Below are positions 46,530 to 54,754 of a DNA stretch of 64,000 nt, piece by piece. The notes under the pieces were generated by a model that saw nothing but the letters and a program-made list of their open reading frames with translations, was not told where the DNA came from and did no database searches. The position numbers and the translations under genes are program-made. How positions within the stretch are numbered: position 1 is the first letter of the stretch; the number at the start of each line of letters is the position of its first letter. Source of the DNA: an uncultured Nioella sp. (GTDB lineage Bacteria > Pseudomonadota > Alphaproteobacteria > Rhodobacterales > Rhodobacteraceae); the NCBI GenBank assembly GCA_947495575.1, contig CANLZL010000003.1, positions 452,807-516,806 on the forward strand, written 5' to 3'.

Positions 46530-48223
46530 GCGTCGGGTTTGTCATGATGTGCCACACCGCTCTGCACAGGGCCGGACAAGTCGCGCGCCATTGGGCTGAG
46601 CAGGATTGCCCGGTCGTGATCCATGTTGACAAACGGGTTGCTCAAGACAGCTTTGATGGGTTGCGCGAAGACCTGGCCGATTTGCCGAATGTAAAATTCA
46701 GTAGCCGGCATAAATGTGAATGGGGCACCTGGTCATTGGTTGCCGCCTCGCAAACCGCGTCGGAAATGATGCTGGAGGAATTTCCAGAAGTTCGGCATGT
46801 TTTCCTGTCCAGTGGATCCTGTTTGCCTTTGCGCCCGATCCCGGAGCTAAAGGCCTATTTGGCCGCCCGTCCACGCACGGATTTTATCGAAAGCGTGACC
46901 ACGGAAGATGTGGAATGGACAGTGGATGGCCTGCATGCAGAACGATTCCACCTCAGGTTCCCGTTTTCGTGGAAGCGACACAGGTTCCTGTTTGATCGCT
47001 ACGTCGAGTTGCAGCGCCGGACAGGATTTCAGCGGAAAATTCCGGACGACCTGGTGCCACATCTTGGCAGCCAATGGTGGTGCCTGACCCGGCAGACGCT
47101 TTCTGCAATTTTGCAGGATCCGTCGCGTACCGCCTATGACAGGTATTTCAAGCTCGTCTGGATTCCTGATGAGAGTTATTACCAAACACTGGTTCGCAAG
47201 TATTCGACACATATTGAAAGCCGGTCTCTGACCCTGTCAAAGTTTGACTTTCAAGGCAAACCGCACGTTTTCTATGATGATCACCTACACTTGTTGCGCC
47301 GGTCGGATTGCTTTGTTGCACGAAAGATCTGGCCCAAGGCTGAGCGCCTATATTCGACGTTCTTGGCGGATCAGGACCGTGGAACTGTCATGGCCGAACC
47401 AGCGCCAGGCAAGATTGACCGGGTGTTTGCCAAAGCGCTCGAGCGTCGAACCCGGGGCCGTGCCGGAATGTATATGCACAGCCGTTTCCCCAACCCGGAT
47501 TGGGAAAACGGCAAAACCTGCGCGCCATATTCGGTGTTTCAGGGGTTCAATGACCTCTTTGAAAACTTTGAGCCATGGTTGTCGCGGCGGTTAAGCACTC
47601 GGGTGCACGGCAATCTGTTTGACCCGACCCGCGTTCGCTTTGCAGGAGATGCCGAGGTGTATTCCGGGTGTTTATCTTCCAGCGCCAAGCTGCGCGATTA
47701 CAACCCTGAACGGTTCCTGACCAGCCTGATTTGGAACACGCGCGGTGAGCGCCAGGTTTTTCAATTCTCTCCGCGGGACAGGCAGCAGGTCGGCACATTT
47801 ATTGCGTCGGACGGCAATGCGCAAATCTCGGTTATTACCGGTGCTTGGGCCGTTAATCTGTTCTCGGCCAACGAGGATTTTCAGACTCTTCGCAAACGTG
47901 CAGCCCTTCTGCAAAAGAAAGAGGTCGATTTTATCAACACGTTGCGCCGCGTACAGACGCGCGCCGACGTGCGGATTTGGAGCCTTGCAGAGTTTATCGA
48001 GGAACCGATGGAAAACCTGCAATCCATTCTGGATGACATCGGTGGCCCGACCGCAACCCGCCTGACCGAAGCGCCGCGCATGGTTAACCTAGATGGGTTT
48101 GGACAGTTTTTGCAGAACCTGAAGAACCAGGGAATGAACCCGCATGTCACCGGTGACTTCCCGGTGATGCCGCTTGAAAACCAACCGCAGCAAAGCGGTT
48201 CACGCCCCTATATTGTCAGGTAG
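46526..48223 (+). CDS. Core-2/I-branching-type glycosyltransferase (GT14-like) with unknown C-terminal domain
   Basis: The 565-residue protein begins with VGFVMMCHTALHRAGQVARH, and residues 1-290 follow the GT14 layout, including VIHVDKRV, the HVFLSSGSCLPLRPIPEL segment near residue 95 and the WWCLTR acceptor motif. The rest, from about residue 300, is an unrelated conserved domain with an NPDWENGKTC motif and a WSLAEFIEEP segment. I believe this is catalogued as DUF5927, not verified. It is co-translated with its neighbours (ATGA overlap) before the sulfotransferase. Confidence 0.78.
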   Translation: MSVGFVMMCHTALHRAGQVARHWAEQDCPVVIHVDKRVAQDSFDGLREDLADLPNVKFSSRHKCEWGTWSLVAASQTASEMMLEEFPEVRHVFLSSGSCLPLRPIPELKAYLAARPRTDFIESVTTEDVEWTVDGLHAERFHLRFPFSWKRHRFLFDRYVELQRRTGFQRKIPDDLVPHLGSQWWCLTRQTLSAILQDPSRTAYDRYFKLVWIPDESYYQTLVRKYSTHIESRSLTLSKFDFQGKPHVFYDDHLHLLRRSDCFVARKIWPKAERLYSTFLADQDRGTVMAEPAPGKIDRVFAKALERRTRGRAGMYMHSRFPNPDWENGKTCAPYSVFQGFNDLFENFEPWLSRRLSTRVHGNLFDPTRVRFAGDAEVYSGCLSSSAKLRDYNPERFLTSLIWNTRGERQVFQFSPRDRQQVGTFIASDGNAQISVITGAWAVNLFSANEDFQTLRKRAALLQKKEVDFINTLRRVQTRADVRIWSLAEFIEEPMENLQSILDDIGGPTATRLTEAPRMVNLDGFGQFLQNLKNQGMNPHVTGDFPVMPLENQPQQSGSRPYIVR

Positions 48224-48226
48224 AAA

Positions 48227-49657
48227 ATGTCAGACCGCTTTGATGCTTTTGTGATCTTCGCAGAGATGCGGACAGGCTCGAACTACCTTGAGGCGACATT
48301 GAATGATCTGCCTGATCTGAAATGTCTGGGTGAGCTTTATAATCCGACATTCATGGGCCACCACAACATCTTTGAGATGCACGGCATCGACATGGACCGG
48401 CGAGAAGAAAAGCCGCTTGATTTGCTTGATGCGGTGATCATGAAGACCGAAGGTGGATTGCCCGGTTTTCGTTTTTTTCATGATCACGATCCACGCGTTC
48501 TGGATAAGGTCCTTCCCGATCCGCGTATTGCCAAGGTCATTCTGACCCGCAACCCGCTGGAAAGCTATGTCAGCCGCCGGATCGCCAGCGAAACCGGACA
48601 ATGGCGTCTGACAGACATGAAACATCAGCGCAGCGCGAAAATCGAATTCCGCCAGTGGGAATTCGAAAAAATATTGACGGAATTGCAGGCGTTTCAAGAA
48701 GTCCTTCAACGGAGGATGCAAGCAACCGGGCAAACAGCGTTCTTTATCCGCTACGAGGATATCAACGACGTTGAGGTCATCAACGGGCTGGCCAAGTTCC
48801 TGGGATCGGAACATGCGCTGGAGGCGACCAATTCCAAGCTCAAGAAGCAGAACCCATCGGATCTCAGCCAAAAGGTCGAAAACTACGATCATATGGTGCG
48901 GATGTTGTCCAAGATGGACAAATTTGACCTTAGCCGGACACCCAATTTCGAACCCGCCCGGCACCCCGCAGTGCCCAGTTTCGTCATGACTCCCAAGACG
49001 GGGCTGATGTTCATGCCGATCCGCGGAGCGGCGGTTGATCCGATCAAGGCATGGATGGCGGCCGTCGATGATGTGGGTGAAGGAGAGTTGCTGACAGGGT
49101 TAAAGCAAAAAGATCTGCGGAAATGGATGCGCGAGCACGAAGGCTATCGCAGCTTTACCGTTCTGCGTCATCCACTTGAGCGGGCCTACCATGTCTTTAA
49201 CTCCTGCATACTGCCCAATGACCGACCGGCGATTAAGAACATTCGTCGGGTCCTGCGCAAGCGTTATAACCTGCCGATCCCCGAGCAAGGGATGATCAAA
49301 GGCTACTACGCTGATCAGCATCAGGAAGGGTTCACCGCTTTCCTGCATTTCCTGAAAGGCAACCTTGCCGGCCAAACCAGCCTGAAAGTTGAACCGATCT
49401 GGGCGTCTCAGACGGCAGTTTTGGAAGGGATGTCGGCATTTCGCTTGCCAGACCGAATTTTCCGTGAGGAAGAACTAATCCCCGGCCTTTCCGACCTTGC
49501 AGGCGCAATGACCGGTGAAAAGGTTGCCTTCGATATGCCCTTGCCAGAGGAGCCCTTTCCACTGGCAGAGATTATTAACACCGAAATCCAGATGTTGATC
49601 AGCGACATCTATCGCAAGGATTTTCTGAATTTCGGGTTCTCAAAATGGGAAGAATGA
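48227..49657 (+). CDS. Sulfotransferase with two sulfotransferase-like domains
   Basis: The 476-residue protein begins with a PAPS 5'-phosphosulfate loop, EMRTGSNYLEATL near residue 13, followed by GELYNP. The 3'-phosphate site, VILTRNPLESYVSRR, lies near residue 103, as in Stf0/NodH-type sulfotransferases. The C-terminal half (about 245-476) has a second 3'-phosphate motif FTVLRHPLERAYHVFNSC near residue 307 but a degenerate first loop (TPKTGLMFMPIRG), so it may be inactive or a partner domain. A sulfated polymer is inferred; the acceptor is unknown. Confidence 0.78.
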   Translation: MSDRFDAFVIFAEMRTGSNYLEATLNDLPDLKCLGELYNPTFMGHHNIFEMHGIDMDRREEKPLDLLDAVIMKTEGGLPGFRFFHDHDPRVLDKVLPDPRIAKVILTRNPLESYVSRRIASETGQWRLTDMKHQRSAKIEFRQWEFEKILTELQAFQEVLQRRMQATGQTAFFIRYEDINDVEVINGLAKFLGSEHALEATNSKLKKQNPSDLSQKVENYDHMVRMLSKMDKFDLSRTPNFEPARHPAVPSFVMTPKTGLMFMPIRGAAVDPIKAWMAAVDDVGEGELLTGLKQKDLRKWMREHEGYRSFTVLRHPLERAYHVFNSCILPNDRPAIKNIRRVLRKRYNLPIPEQGMIKGYYADQHQEGFTAFLHFLKGNLAGQTSLKVEPIWASQTAVLEGMSAFRLPDRIFREEELIPGLSDLAGAMTGEKVAFDMPLPEEPFPLAEIINTEIQMLISDIYRKDFLNFGFSKWEE

Positions 49658-49665
49658 CAGCCTGA

Positions 49666-50130
49666 TCAGGCGGCGCGCGAGGTCCGTTGTTCGGTCAAGA
49701 TTGTATACAGGGTCGACGGATCAGAGTTTGCTCGCAATTTGTCACAAAGGATCGGGTCACGCAGCGAACGGGACACAAGCGCAAGCGCTTTTAGGTGCGC
49801 GGTGCCAGCTTCCTCAGGCGCGAAGAGCGCAAAGACCAGGTCAACCGGCTTGCGGTCGACGGCGTCGAAATCAACTGATTTGTCCAGTTTGATAAAGGCC
49901 CCCAATACGCCGGTCAGCCCGGGCAGACGGGCATGTGGCAGCGCCACGCCTTGACCAAATCCGGTTGGCCCAAGGGCTTCACGTTCCAAAAGGGCCGAAC
50001 AAATCTCGTTTGTAGGTCTATCGGTCAGGCCCGAGGCAAGATCAGCGATCATATGCATCAAGCGCTTCTTGCTGCTTACATCAGCGGCGACCTTTACGGC
50101 CTGCGGCTGCAGGAGCGTTGCCAATTCCAT
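49666..50130 (-). CDS. ptsN: PTS IIA-like nitrogen regulatory protein PtsN
   Basis: The 154-residue EIIA(Ntr) protein receives phosphate from Ntr-type PTS proteins and regulates nitrogen or potassium functions. The phosphorylatable His lies in GFGQGVALPHARLPG near residue 66. The start is MELATLL at 50130; one codon upstream is another ATG. It ends the rnd-lptCAB-hpf-ptsN order on the minus strand, as in most proteobacteria. The product is normal in length, about 150 residues. Confidence 0.92.
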   Translation of the reverse strand: MELATLLQPQAVKVAADVSSKKRLMHMIADLASGLTDRPTNEICSALLEREALGPTGFGQGVALPHARLPGLTGVLGAFIKLDKSVDFDAVDRKPVDLVFALFAPEEAGTAHLKALALVSRSLRDPILCDKLRANSDPSTLYTILTEQRTSRAA

Positions 50131-50182
50131 CATAATGTCCCGTGTGAAAACCTGCCCTTGTGCGGGCAGGTTCAGTGTTCCG

Positions 50183-50755
50183 TTATTTCAGGCTTGGGTC
50201 GATCCAGCCGACATTCCCATCGTCGCGGCGGTAAACAACATTCAAACCATCGTGTCCCTCATTGCGAAACACCAGTACAGGCGCCCCGGCAATTTCCATC
50301 TGCATCACGGCCTCCCCAACCGAGAGCGACGGAATTTTCGTCTCCATTTCCGCGACGATCATCGGTTGAAGCGACTCTGGCTCATCCTGATCGACATTCT
50401 CTGAAGCGGCGAGGATATAGGACGATCCCATGATATGTTCAATGGGTTCTGCTCGTTCGCGGTGATGGTCCTTCAATCGGCGCTTGTAACGGCGCAACTG
50501 TTTTTCCATTTTCTCACCGCATTTGTCGAATGAGGCGTAGATTTCATGGGCTGTACCCCGGGCCGAGGCCGTCATGCCAGTGGACAAATGCACGGTTGAT
50601 TCGCAGACATATTCGGCGCCGCTGCGCGAAAAAACGATATTGGCGTCGGTTGGCCGCTCAGCGTATTTTTCGACGATCGAGCCAAGACTTTCCTTGACGT
50701 GAACCTGCAACGCGTCGCCGATATCTATTTGTTTTCCGCTGATTTGATAGCGCAT
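50183..50755 (-). CDS. hpf: Long-form ribosome hibernation promoting factor
   Basis: The 190-residue protein has the N-terminal HPF/RaiA domain (MRYQISGKQIDIGDALQVHV, then DKCGEKMEKQLRRYKRRL near residue 78) and the C-terminal dimerisation extension ending FRNEGHDGLNVVYRRDDGNVG. This long form makes 100S ribosome dimers. A GGAGG ribosome-binding site precedes the ATG at 50755. A terminator-like hairpin lies immediately upstream. rpoN, which often sits between lptB and hpf, is missing here. Confidence 0.93.
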   Translation of the reverse strand: MRYQISGKQIDIGDALQVHVKESLGSIVEKYAERPTDANIVFSRSGAEYVCESTVHLSTGMTASARGTAHEIYASFDKCGEKMEKQLRRYKRRLKDHHRERAEPIEHIMGSSYILAASENVDQDEPESLQPMIVAEMETKIPSLSVGEAVMQMEIAGAPVLVFRNEGHDGLNVVYRRDDGNVGWIDPSLK

Positions 50756-50986
50756 AGAACCTCCAAAAATTCAAACGGCCGCAACGGGTGTCCCGCACGG
50801 CCGTGTATTAGGTCTGCGATGTAAGGGATGTGTCCTGAAAGCCATCGGTTGTGCCGAAGCTCCGGCTGGGGCCGGGCAAGAGACGCGAAGCATTCAAAAC
50901 GATCTCAATCATCCCCTACATTTGGCGCTGAAATTTGCGGCACTGTCAACGGCAAGCCGCCAAGTTTTCGCTTTTCGGCGGCAGCA
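50756..50986 (-). other. Intergenic region between lptB and hpf
   Basis: No coding sequence is seen in these 231 bases. Besides the hairpin at 50775-50804, a second possible stem GCCGCC/GGCGGC lies at about 50957-50984, just after the lptB stop. This is where rpoN usually sits; no rpoN remnant was recognised. Confidence 0.5.
50775..50804 (-). terminator. Terminator or attenuator upstream of hpf
   Basis: On the minus strand a stem ACGGCCG/CGGCCGT with inner CGGG/CCCG is followed by the T-rich TTTGAATTTTT directly before the GGAGG of hpf. It could stop lptB read-through or act as an attenuator; a candidate -10 (TAATAC) overlaps its upstream edge. Confidence 0.55.
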
Positions 50987-51748
50987 TCAACTGATGCGGA
51001 AGCTTTGGCCAAGATAGACGCGGCGCACATTTTCATCTTGCACAACTTCGTCCGCGGTCCCGCTCATCAATACGGTTCCGTCATGCAAAATATAGGCGCG
51101 ATCTACGATTTCTAGCGTTTCGCGAACGTTATGGTCCGTGATCAAAACCCCGAGGCCGCGAGTTTTCAGATCCGAGACCAAGGCGCGGATCTCCGCCACG
51201 GCAATTGGGTCAACACCGGCGAAAGGCTCGTCCAATAAAACATAGCGCGGGTTTGAGGCCAGACAGCGTGCGATTTCAGCCCTGCGGCGCTCACCGCCCG
51301 ACAGGGACAGCGCAGGTGCGGCGCGAAGATGTGTGATGGAGAATTCCGAAAGCAACTCCTCCAGACGCTCATGACGTTTGTGGCGGTCGCGTTCGACGAT
51401 TTCCAGAATGGCGTTGATGTTTTCCTCGACCGTCAGGCCACGAAAGATCGACATTTCCTGTGGCAGATAGCCGATGCCAGCCTTGGCGCGGCGATACATT
51501 GGCAGCCGGGTAATGTCCTGGCCGTCCAACTTGACCTGACCGCCCTCAGGCGCGACAAGACCGGCGATCGAGTAAAAGCATGTTGTCTTGCCCGATCCGT
51601 TCGGACCCAGCAAAGCGACGACTTCGCCCCGCCCCAACGATAGAGTCACGTCCCGGATGACGGGCCGTTTTCGGTAGCTTTTGCGCAGATTTGTGATGTG
51701 CAGGCCCTGTTGGCCATTAGACAGCACAAGATCAGGAGGAGGTGCCAT
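50987..51748 (-). CDS. lptB: Lipopolysaccharide export ABC transporter ATPase LptB
   Basis: LptB drives LPS extraction from the inner membrane with LptFG. The 253-residue protein has Walker A LLGPNGSGKTT near residue 47, the Q-loop region YLPQEMSIF, the signature LSGGERRRAEI near residue 149 and Walker B YVLLDEPFAGVDP near residue 169. The ITDHN H-loop lies near residue 201. It starts 3 bases after lptA on the minus strand. Confidence 0.96.
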   Translation of the reverse strand: MAPPPDLVLSNGQQGLHITNLRKSYRKRPVIRDVTLSLGRGEVVALLGPNGSGKTTCFYSIAGLVAPEGGQVKLDGQDITRLPMYRRAKAGIGYLPQEMSIFRGLTVEENINAILEIVERDRHKRHERLEELLSEFSITHLRAAPALSLSGGERRRAEIARCLASNPRYVLLDEPFAGVDPIAVAEIRALVSDLKTRGLGVLITDHNVRETLEIVDRAYILHDGTVLMSGTADEVVQDENVRRVYLGQSFRIS

Positions 51749-51751
51749 GGG

Positions 51752-52240
51752 TTATTGCCCCGACGGTTGCAGAACAGTCCGCACGCGGCCATCGACCGTG
51801 CCGTTGCCGGTGGCCAGATCAATGGCAAGCCGATCCCCGGCAATCGTTGTCTGACCTTGGGTCACAAGAACATTTCCGGTTAGAAAAACCTGGCTATCTG
51901 TGACGGAGTATTCTGCTTGTTGCCCTTCGGCGGCATCCTGGCCACGCGTCAGCAAGACCCCGCCAGAGGCGATGACTTCTTGCACCTGCTGGTCTTCGGT
52001 CTGTGCGCCGTAGACGATGGCGACCTCTCCGGCAGCCAAACGCAAGTCACCTTGAATGACGATCACATTGCCAGAAAAAACCGCGTTTCCCGTTGTCTGA
52101 TCAACCGACAAACTATCCGAGGTCACTTCAATAGGTTGGTTGGAGTCGTGCGCAGTTCCGCCAAATCCAACAGCCATCTGGGCTTGGATCGGAAGGGCTA
52201 TCATCGCAAAAAGGGCGAAAGCTGTCAGAAATATACGCAT
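51752..52240 (-). CDS. lptA: Lipopolysaccharide transport periplasmic protein LptA
   Basis: LptA forms the periplasmic bridge for LPS transport. The start at 52240 (MRIFLTAFALFAMIALPIQA) has GGAG 6 bases upstream and follows the lptC stop, giving 162 residues. After the signal peptide, the OstA-like beta-jellyroll has the pattern PIEVTSDSLSVDQTTGNAVF and a repeated TGNVLVTQGQTTIAGDRL. It is part of the lptC-lptA-lptB set. Confidence 0.92.
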   Translation of the reverse strand: MRIFLTAFALFAMIALPIQAQMAVGFGGTAHDSNQPIEVTSDSLSVDQTTGNAVFSGNVIVIQGDLRLAAGEVAIVYGAQTEDQQVQEVIASGGVLLTRGQDAAEGQQAEYSVTDSQVFLTGNVLVTQGQTTIAGDRLAIDLATGNGTVDGRVRTVLQPSGQ

Positions 52241-52250
52241 GGAAACTCCA

Positions 52251-52847
52251 TCAATTCTGAGGCTCATATAACACTCGGACGCCGTTCGTAAAACTGACAA
52301 CCTCGTTCCCATCGGTTGCTGTGGCCATCATGCCGCCTGCCGTAAGGGTCATTCCTGGTCCTGTCATGGTTACGGGGCCGGGTGACTCGACTTGCGAAAG
52401 ACCAAGGTTGATTTCCAGCAAATCCGTTGAAAAATTCAATCCAGAGGACGTTGTCAGCCCGACCGATCCAGACAGCTCCGCCAGTTCGTCAGCGGGGGAA
52501 AAAAGGGCTGCTTCGGACACAATCAAAAGGACTTCCGTTTCTGACAGATCGATGCGAGCCTCAATGTCATTGGCCGAAAAGCGGCGTGGATCGTTGAGCA
52601 TTGGCGCGGCCCGTTCGGCGGTAAAGATGACTTCGCGCCCATTTGATAGTGTCCCGGCAATGCGCGGTCGACCAACCCTTTGTTCACGAGCCAATTCTTC
52701 AACGTTTACAGAGGCAAACGGAATGGCCCGTTCCGGGTCGGGGCGGTTGGACAGCAGAAACAAGGTAGAAAGCAAGCCAAGGGCCAACAGCGGCAGGATA
52801 ACCTTGGCCCATGCGACCACACGGGAATACGTATTGGACACGGCCAC
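52251..52847 (-). CDS. lptC: Lipopolysaccharide export protein LptC
   Basis: LptC passes LPS from LptB2FG to LptA. The 198-residue protein has a single N-terminal membrane anchor (VILPLLALGLLSTLFLL near residue 16) and a periplasmic LptC/DUF1239 jellyroll. A GTG start at 52847 is 9 bases after rnd; another GTG two codons later is possible. The low sequence conservation of the family makes the assignment lean partly on gene order. Confidence 0.87.
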   Translation of the reverse strand: MAVSNTYSRVVAWAKVILPLLALGLLSTLFLLSNRPDPERAIPFASVNVEELAREQRVGRPRIAGTLSNGREVIFTAERAAPMLNDPRRFSANDIEARIDLSETEVLLIVSEAALFSPADELAELSGSVGLTTSSGLNFSTDLLEINLGLSQVESPGPVTMTGPGMTLTAGGMMATATDGNEVVSFTNGVRVLYEPQN

Positions 52848-52856
52848 GACGCGACC

Positions 52857-53468
52857 TTAATGCGAAAAGATGTCGATCTCGGGCCAGCCGGCCAGATCGA
52901 GCTTTGCGCGGGTCGGCAGGAATTCAAAGCAAGCCCGCGCAATCTCGGTCCTTCCCTCGCGCGCCAGTCGCTGGTCAAAAATTTCGCGCAAGCGATGCAG
53001 ATACAGAACGTCAGACGCGGCATATTCCTGCTGTGCCATGGTCAGGTTTGGCGCCCCCCAATCCGAGCTTTGTTGCTGCTTGGATATATCGACCTCGATC
53101 AGTTCCTGGCACAGGTTTCTTAGGCCATGGCGATCTGTATAGGTGCGGACCAGTTTCGACGCGATCTTGGTACAATAAACTGGCGCGGCCAAAGCACCGA
53201 AGGCGTTATACATTGCCGCAATGTCGAAGCGTCCGAAATGGAACAGCTTCAGCACGTCCGGGTTTTCCAGCATGGCCGCCAAATTCGGTGCCTCAGCCTG
53301 ACCCTTTTCGATCTGAACCAGATGCGCATTGCCGTCACCGCCTGACATCTGCACCAGGCAAAGCCGGTCACGATGCGGGTTCAGCCCCATGGTTTCGCAA
53401 TCAATCGCCACAATTGGACCAAGGTCCAAACCGTCGGGCAAATCGTTCTTATATAGATGGATTGTCAC
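52857..53468 (-). CDS. rnd: Ribonuclease D (short form)
   Basis: The 203-residue protein contains the DEDD exonuclease domain: VAIDCETMGLNP near residue 20 (Asp/Glu), LFHFGRFDIAAM near residue 75, and EYAASDVLYLHRL near residue 150 (Asp/Tyr). The C-terminal HRDC domains of E. coli RNase D are absent, as often in alphaproteobacteria. RNase D trims tRNA 3' ends; the gene lies 35 bases downstream of a tRNA-Leu gene on the same strand. Confidence 0.88.
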   Translation of the reverse strand: MTIHLYKNDLPDGLDLGPIVAIDCETMGLNPHRDRLCLVQMSGGDGNAHLVQIEKGQAEAPNLAAMLENPDVLKLFHFGRFDIAAMYNAFGALAAPVYCTKIASKLVRTYTDRHGLRNLCQELIEVDISKQQQSSDWGAPNLTMAQQEYAASDVLYLHRLREIFDQRLAREGRTEIARACFEFLPTRAKLDLAGWPEIDIFSH

Positions 53469-53503
53469 GTCATCCCCACTTTCTCACATTGACTTGGAGG
53501 GGA

Positions 53504-53590
53504 TGGTGCCCAGGAGAGGACTCGAACCTCCACGTCCATACGGACACTAGCACCTGAAGCTAGCGCGTCTACCAATTCCGCCACCTGGGC
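53504..53590 (-). tRNA. tRNA-Leu (CAG anticodon)
   Basis: The 87-base minus-strand gene has the acceptor stem GCCCAGG/CCTGGGC and encodes CCA at its 3' end. The anticodon loop is TTCAGGT between CTAGC and GCTAG, so the anticodon is CAG (53554-53556 on the plus strand). A long variable arm and a GGTTCGAGTCC T arm fit a class II leucine tRNA. Confidence 0.97.
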
Positions 53591-53607
53591 AGGTGTCGTG
53601 AGGCCGC

Positions 53608-53636
53608 GAGATATCCCTCTCTTTATACACTGTCAA
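53608..53636 (-). promoter_or_regulatory. Promoter of the tRNA-Leu gene
   Basis: On the minus strand TTGACA (53636-53631) is followed after 17 bases by TATCTC (53613-53608), about 18 bases before the mature tRNA. The perfect -35 hexamer makes this one of the clearest promoters in the window. Confidence 0.7.
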
Positions 53637-53767
53637 CGGGCCAAAACCGGAAAAATTGGATTCTTGCCGAAACCTGCGGCGATCTATCGGGGGGCGGGGC
53701 GTTTTGCGCCTTGTGATGCTGGGCCTGCGCGCGTATCACCAAAACGAACTGACCGGAGGACAAAAGC

Positions 53768-54754
53768 ATGTCGAAACTGGTGACGATCTTTGGCGGCTCG
53801 GGCTTTGTAGGCCGCTATATCGCGCGACGGATGGCCAAAGAAGGCTGGCGGGTACGGGTGGCGGTGCGCCGTCCGAACGAAGCAATTTTTGTGCGCCCTT
53901 ACGGTGTTGTCGGTCAGGTCGAGCCCGTTTTGGCCAATATACGCGACGACGCTTCTGTTGCTGCAGCTGTTGCAGGTGCGGATGCGGTCGTAAATTGCGT
54001 TGGCACTTTCGATCACAATGGCCGTAACAATTTCGACGCTGTGCAACACGAAGGTGCAGAGCGCGTGGCGCGCGCCGCAAAAGCCGCCGGTGTGGGCCGA
54101 TTTGTTCAGATCTCAGCCATTGGTGCGGATGCGGAATCCGATTCGGATTATGCGCAATCGAAAGCAGCGGGCGAAGCAGCGGTTCAGGAAAGCTTCCCTG
54201 ACGCGGTAATTCTGCGCCCCTCTGTGATTTTCGGCACCGAGGATGAGTTCTTTAATCGCTTCGCCAAGATGACCAAATTTGGTCCGGTTGTTCCGCTTAT
54301 TGGTGGGGAAACCAAATTTCAGCCTGTTTATGTTGACGATGTTGCCAAGGCCGCTGTGGCAGGTGCAACCGGACAGGCCGCTGGCGGTATTTATGAGCTG
54401 GGCGGACCTGAGGCCGACACACTGTCGGGATTTGTCAAAAAGATGCTTGGCGTGATCCGCCGCCGTCGCCTTGTGATCAATCTTCCGTTCTGGATCGGGG
54501 CTGTGATGGCCTGGTGTCTGAACGCGGCGCAGGCCATCACCGTTGGATTGTTCCATAACAGCATCCTGACCCGCGACCAGGTGCGCCAGTTGCGCAGTGA
54601 CAATGTCGTGTCAGATGGCGCAAAAGGTTTTGCCGATCTTGGCATTGATCCGACGGATATGGACGTGGTTCTGGATGAATACCTTTGGGTCTACCGCCCA
54701 AGCGGCCAGTATTCCGACGTGAAGGCCAGTGCGCAAAACCTGCGCAACACTTAA
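53768..54754 (+). CDS. NDUFA9-like NAD(P)-binding protein (complex I-associated family)
   Basis: The 328-residue short-chain dehydrogenase-like protein has the nucleotide-binding start VTIFGGSGFVGRYIARR and an atypical catalytic region (SAIGADAESDSDYAQSKAAGE near residue 118). Its C-terminal half ends in YLWVYRPSGQYS. This matches the complex I NDUFA9 subunit family in bacteria, whose role there is not established; it may bind quinone or help assembly. It has a GGAGGA ribosome-binding site and overlaps the uppP stop by 4 bases. Confidence 0.87.
   Translation: MSKLVTIFGGSGFVGRYIARRMAKEGWRVRVAVRRPNEAIFVRPYGVVGQVEPVLANIRDDASVAAAVAGADAVVNCVGTFDHNGRNNFDAVQHEGAERVARAAKAAGVGRFVQISAIGADAESDSDYAQSKAAGEAAVQESFPDAVILRPSVIFGTEDEFFNRFAKMTKFGPVVPLIGGETKFQPVYVDDVAKAAVAGATGQAAGGIYELGGPEADTLSGFVKKMLGVIRRRRLVINLPFWIGAVMAWCLNAAQAITVGLFHNSILTRDQVRQLRSDNVVSDGAKGFADLGIDPTDMDVVLDEYLWVYRPSGQYSDVKASAQNLRNT

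Noticed and set aside
38902..49657. The polysaccharide block considered as a genomic island
   Set aside because: No integrase, transposase, flanking repeat or tRNA junction is seen; horizontal transfer is possible but unsupported.
53504..53590. tRNA-Leu considered as an integration site
   Set aside because: No duplicated tRNA end or integrase gene nearby.
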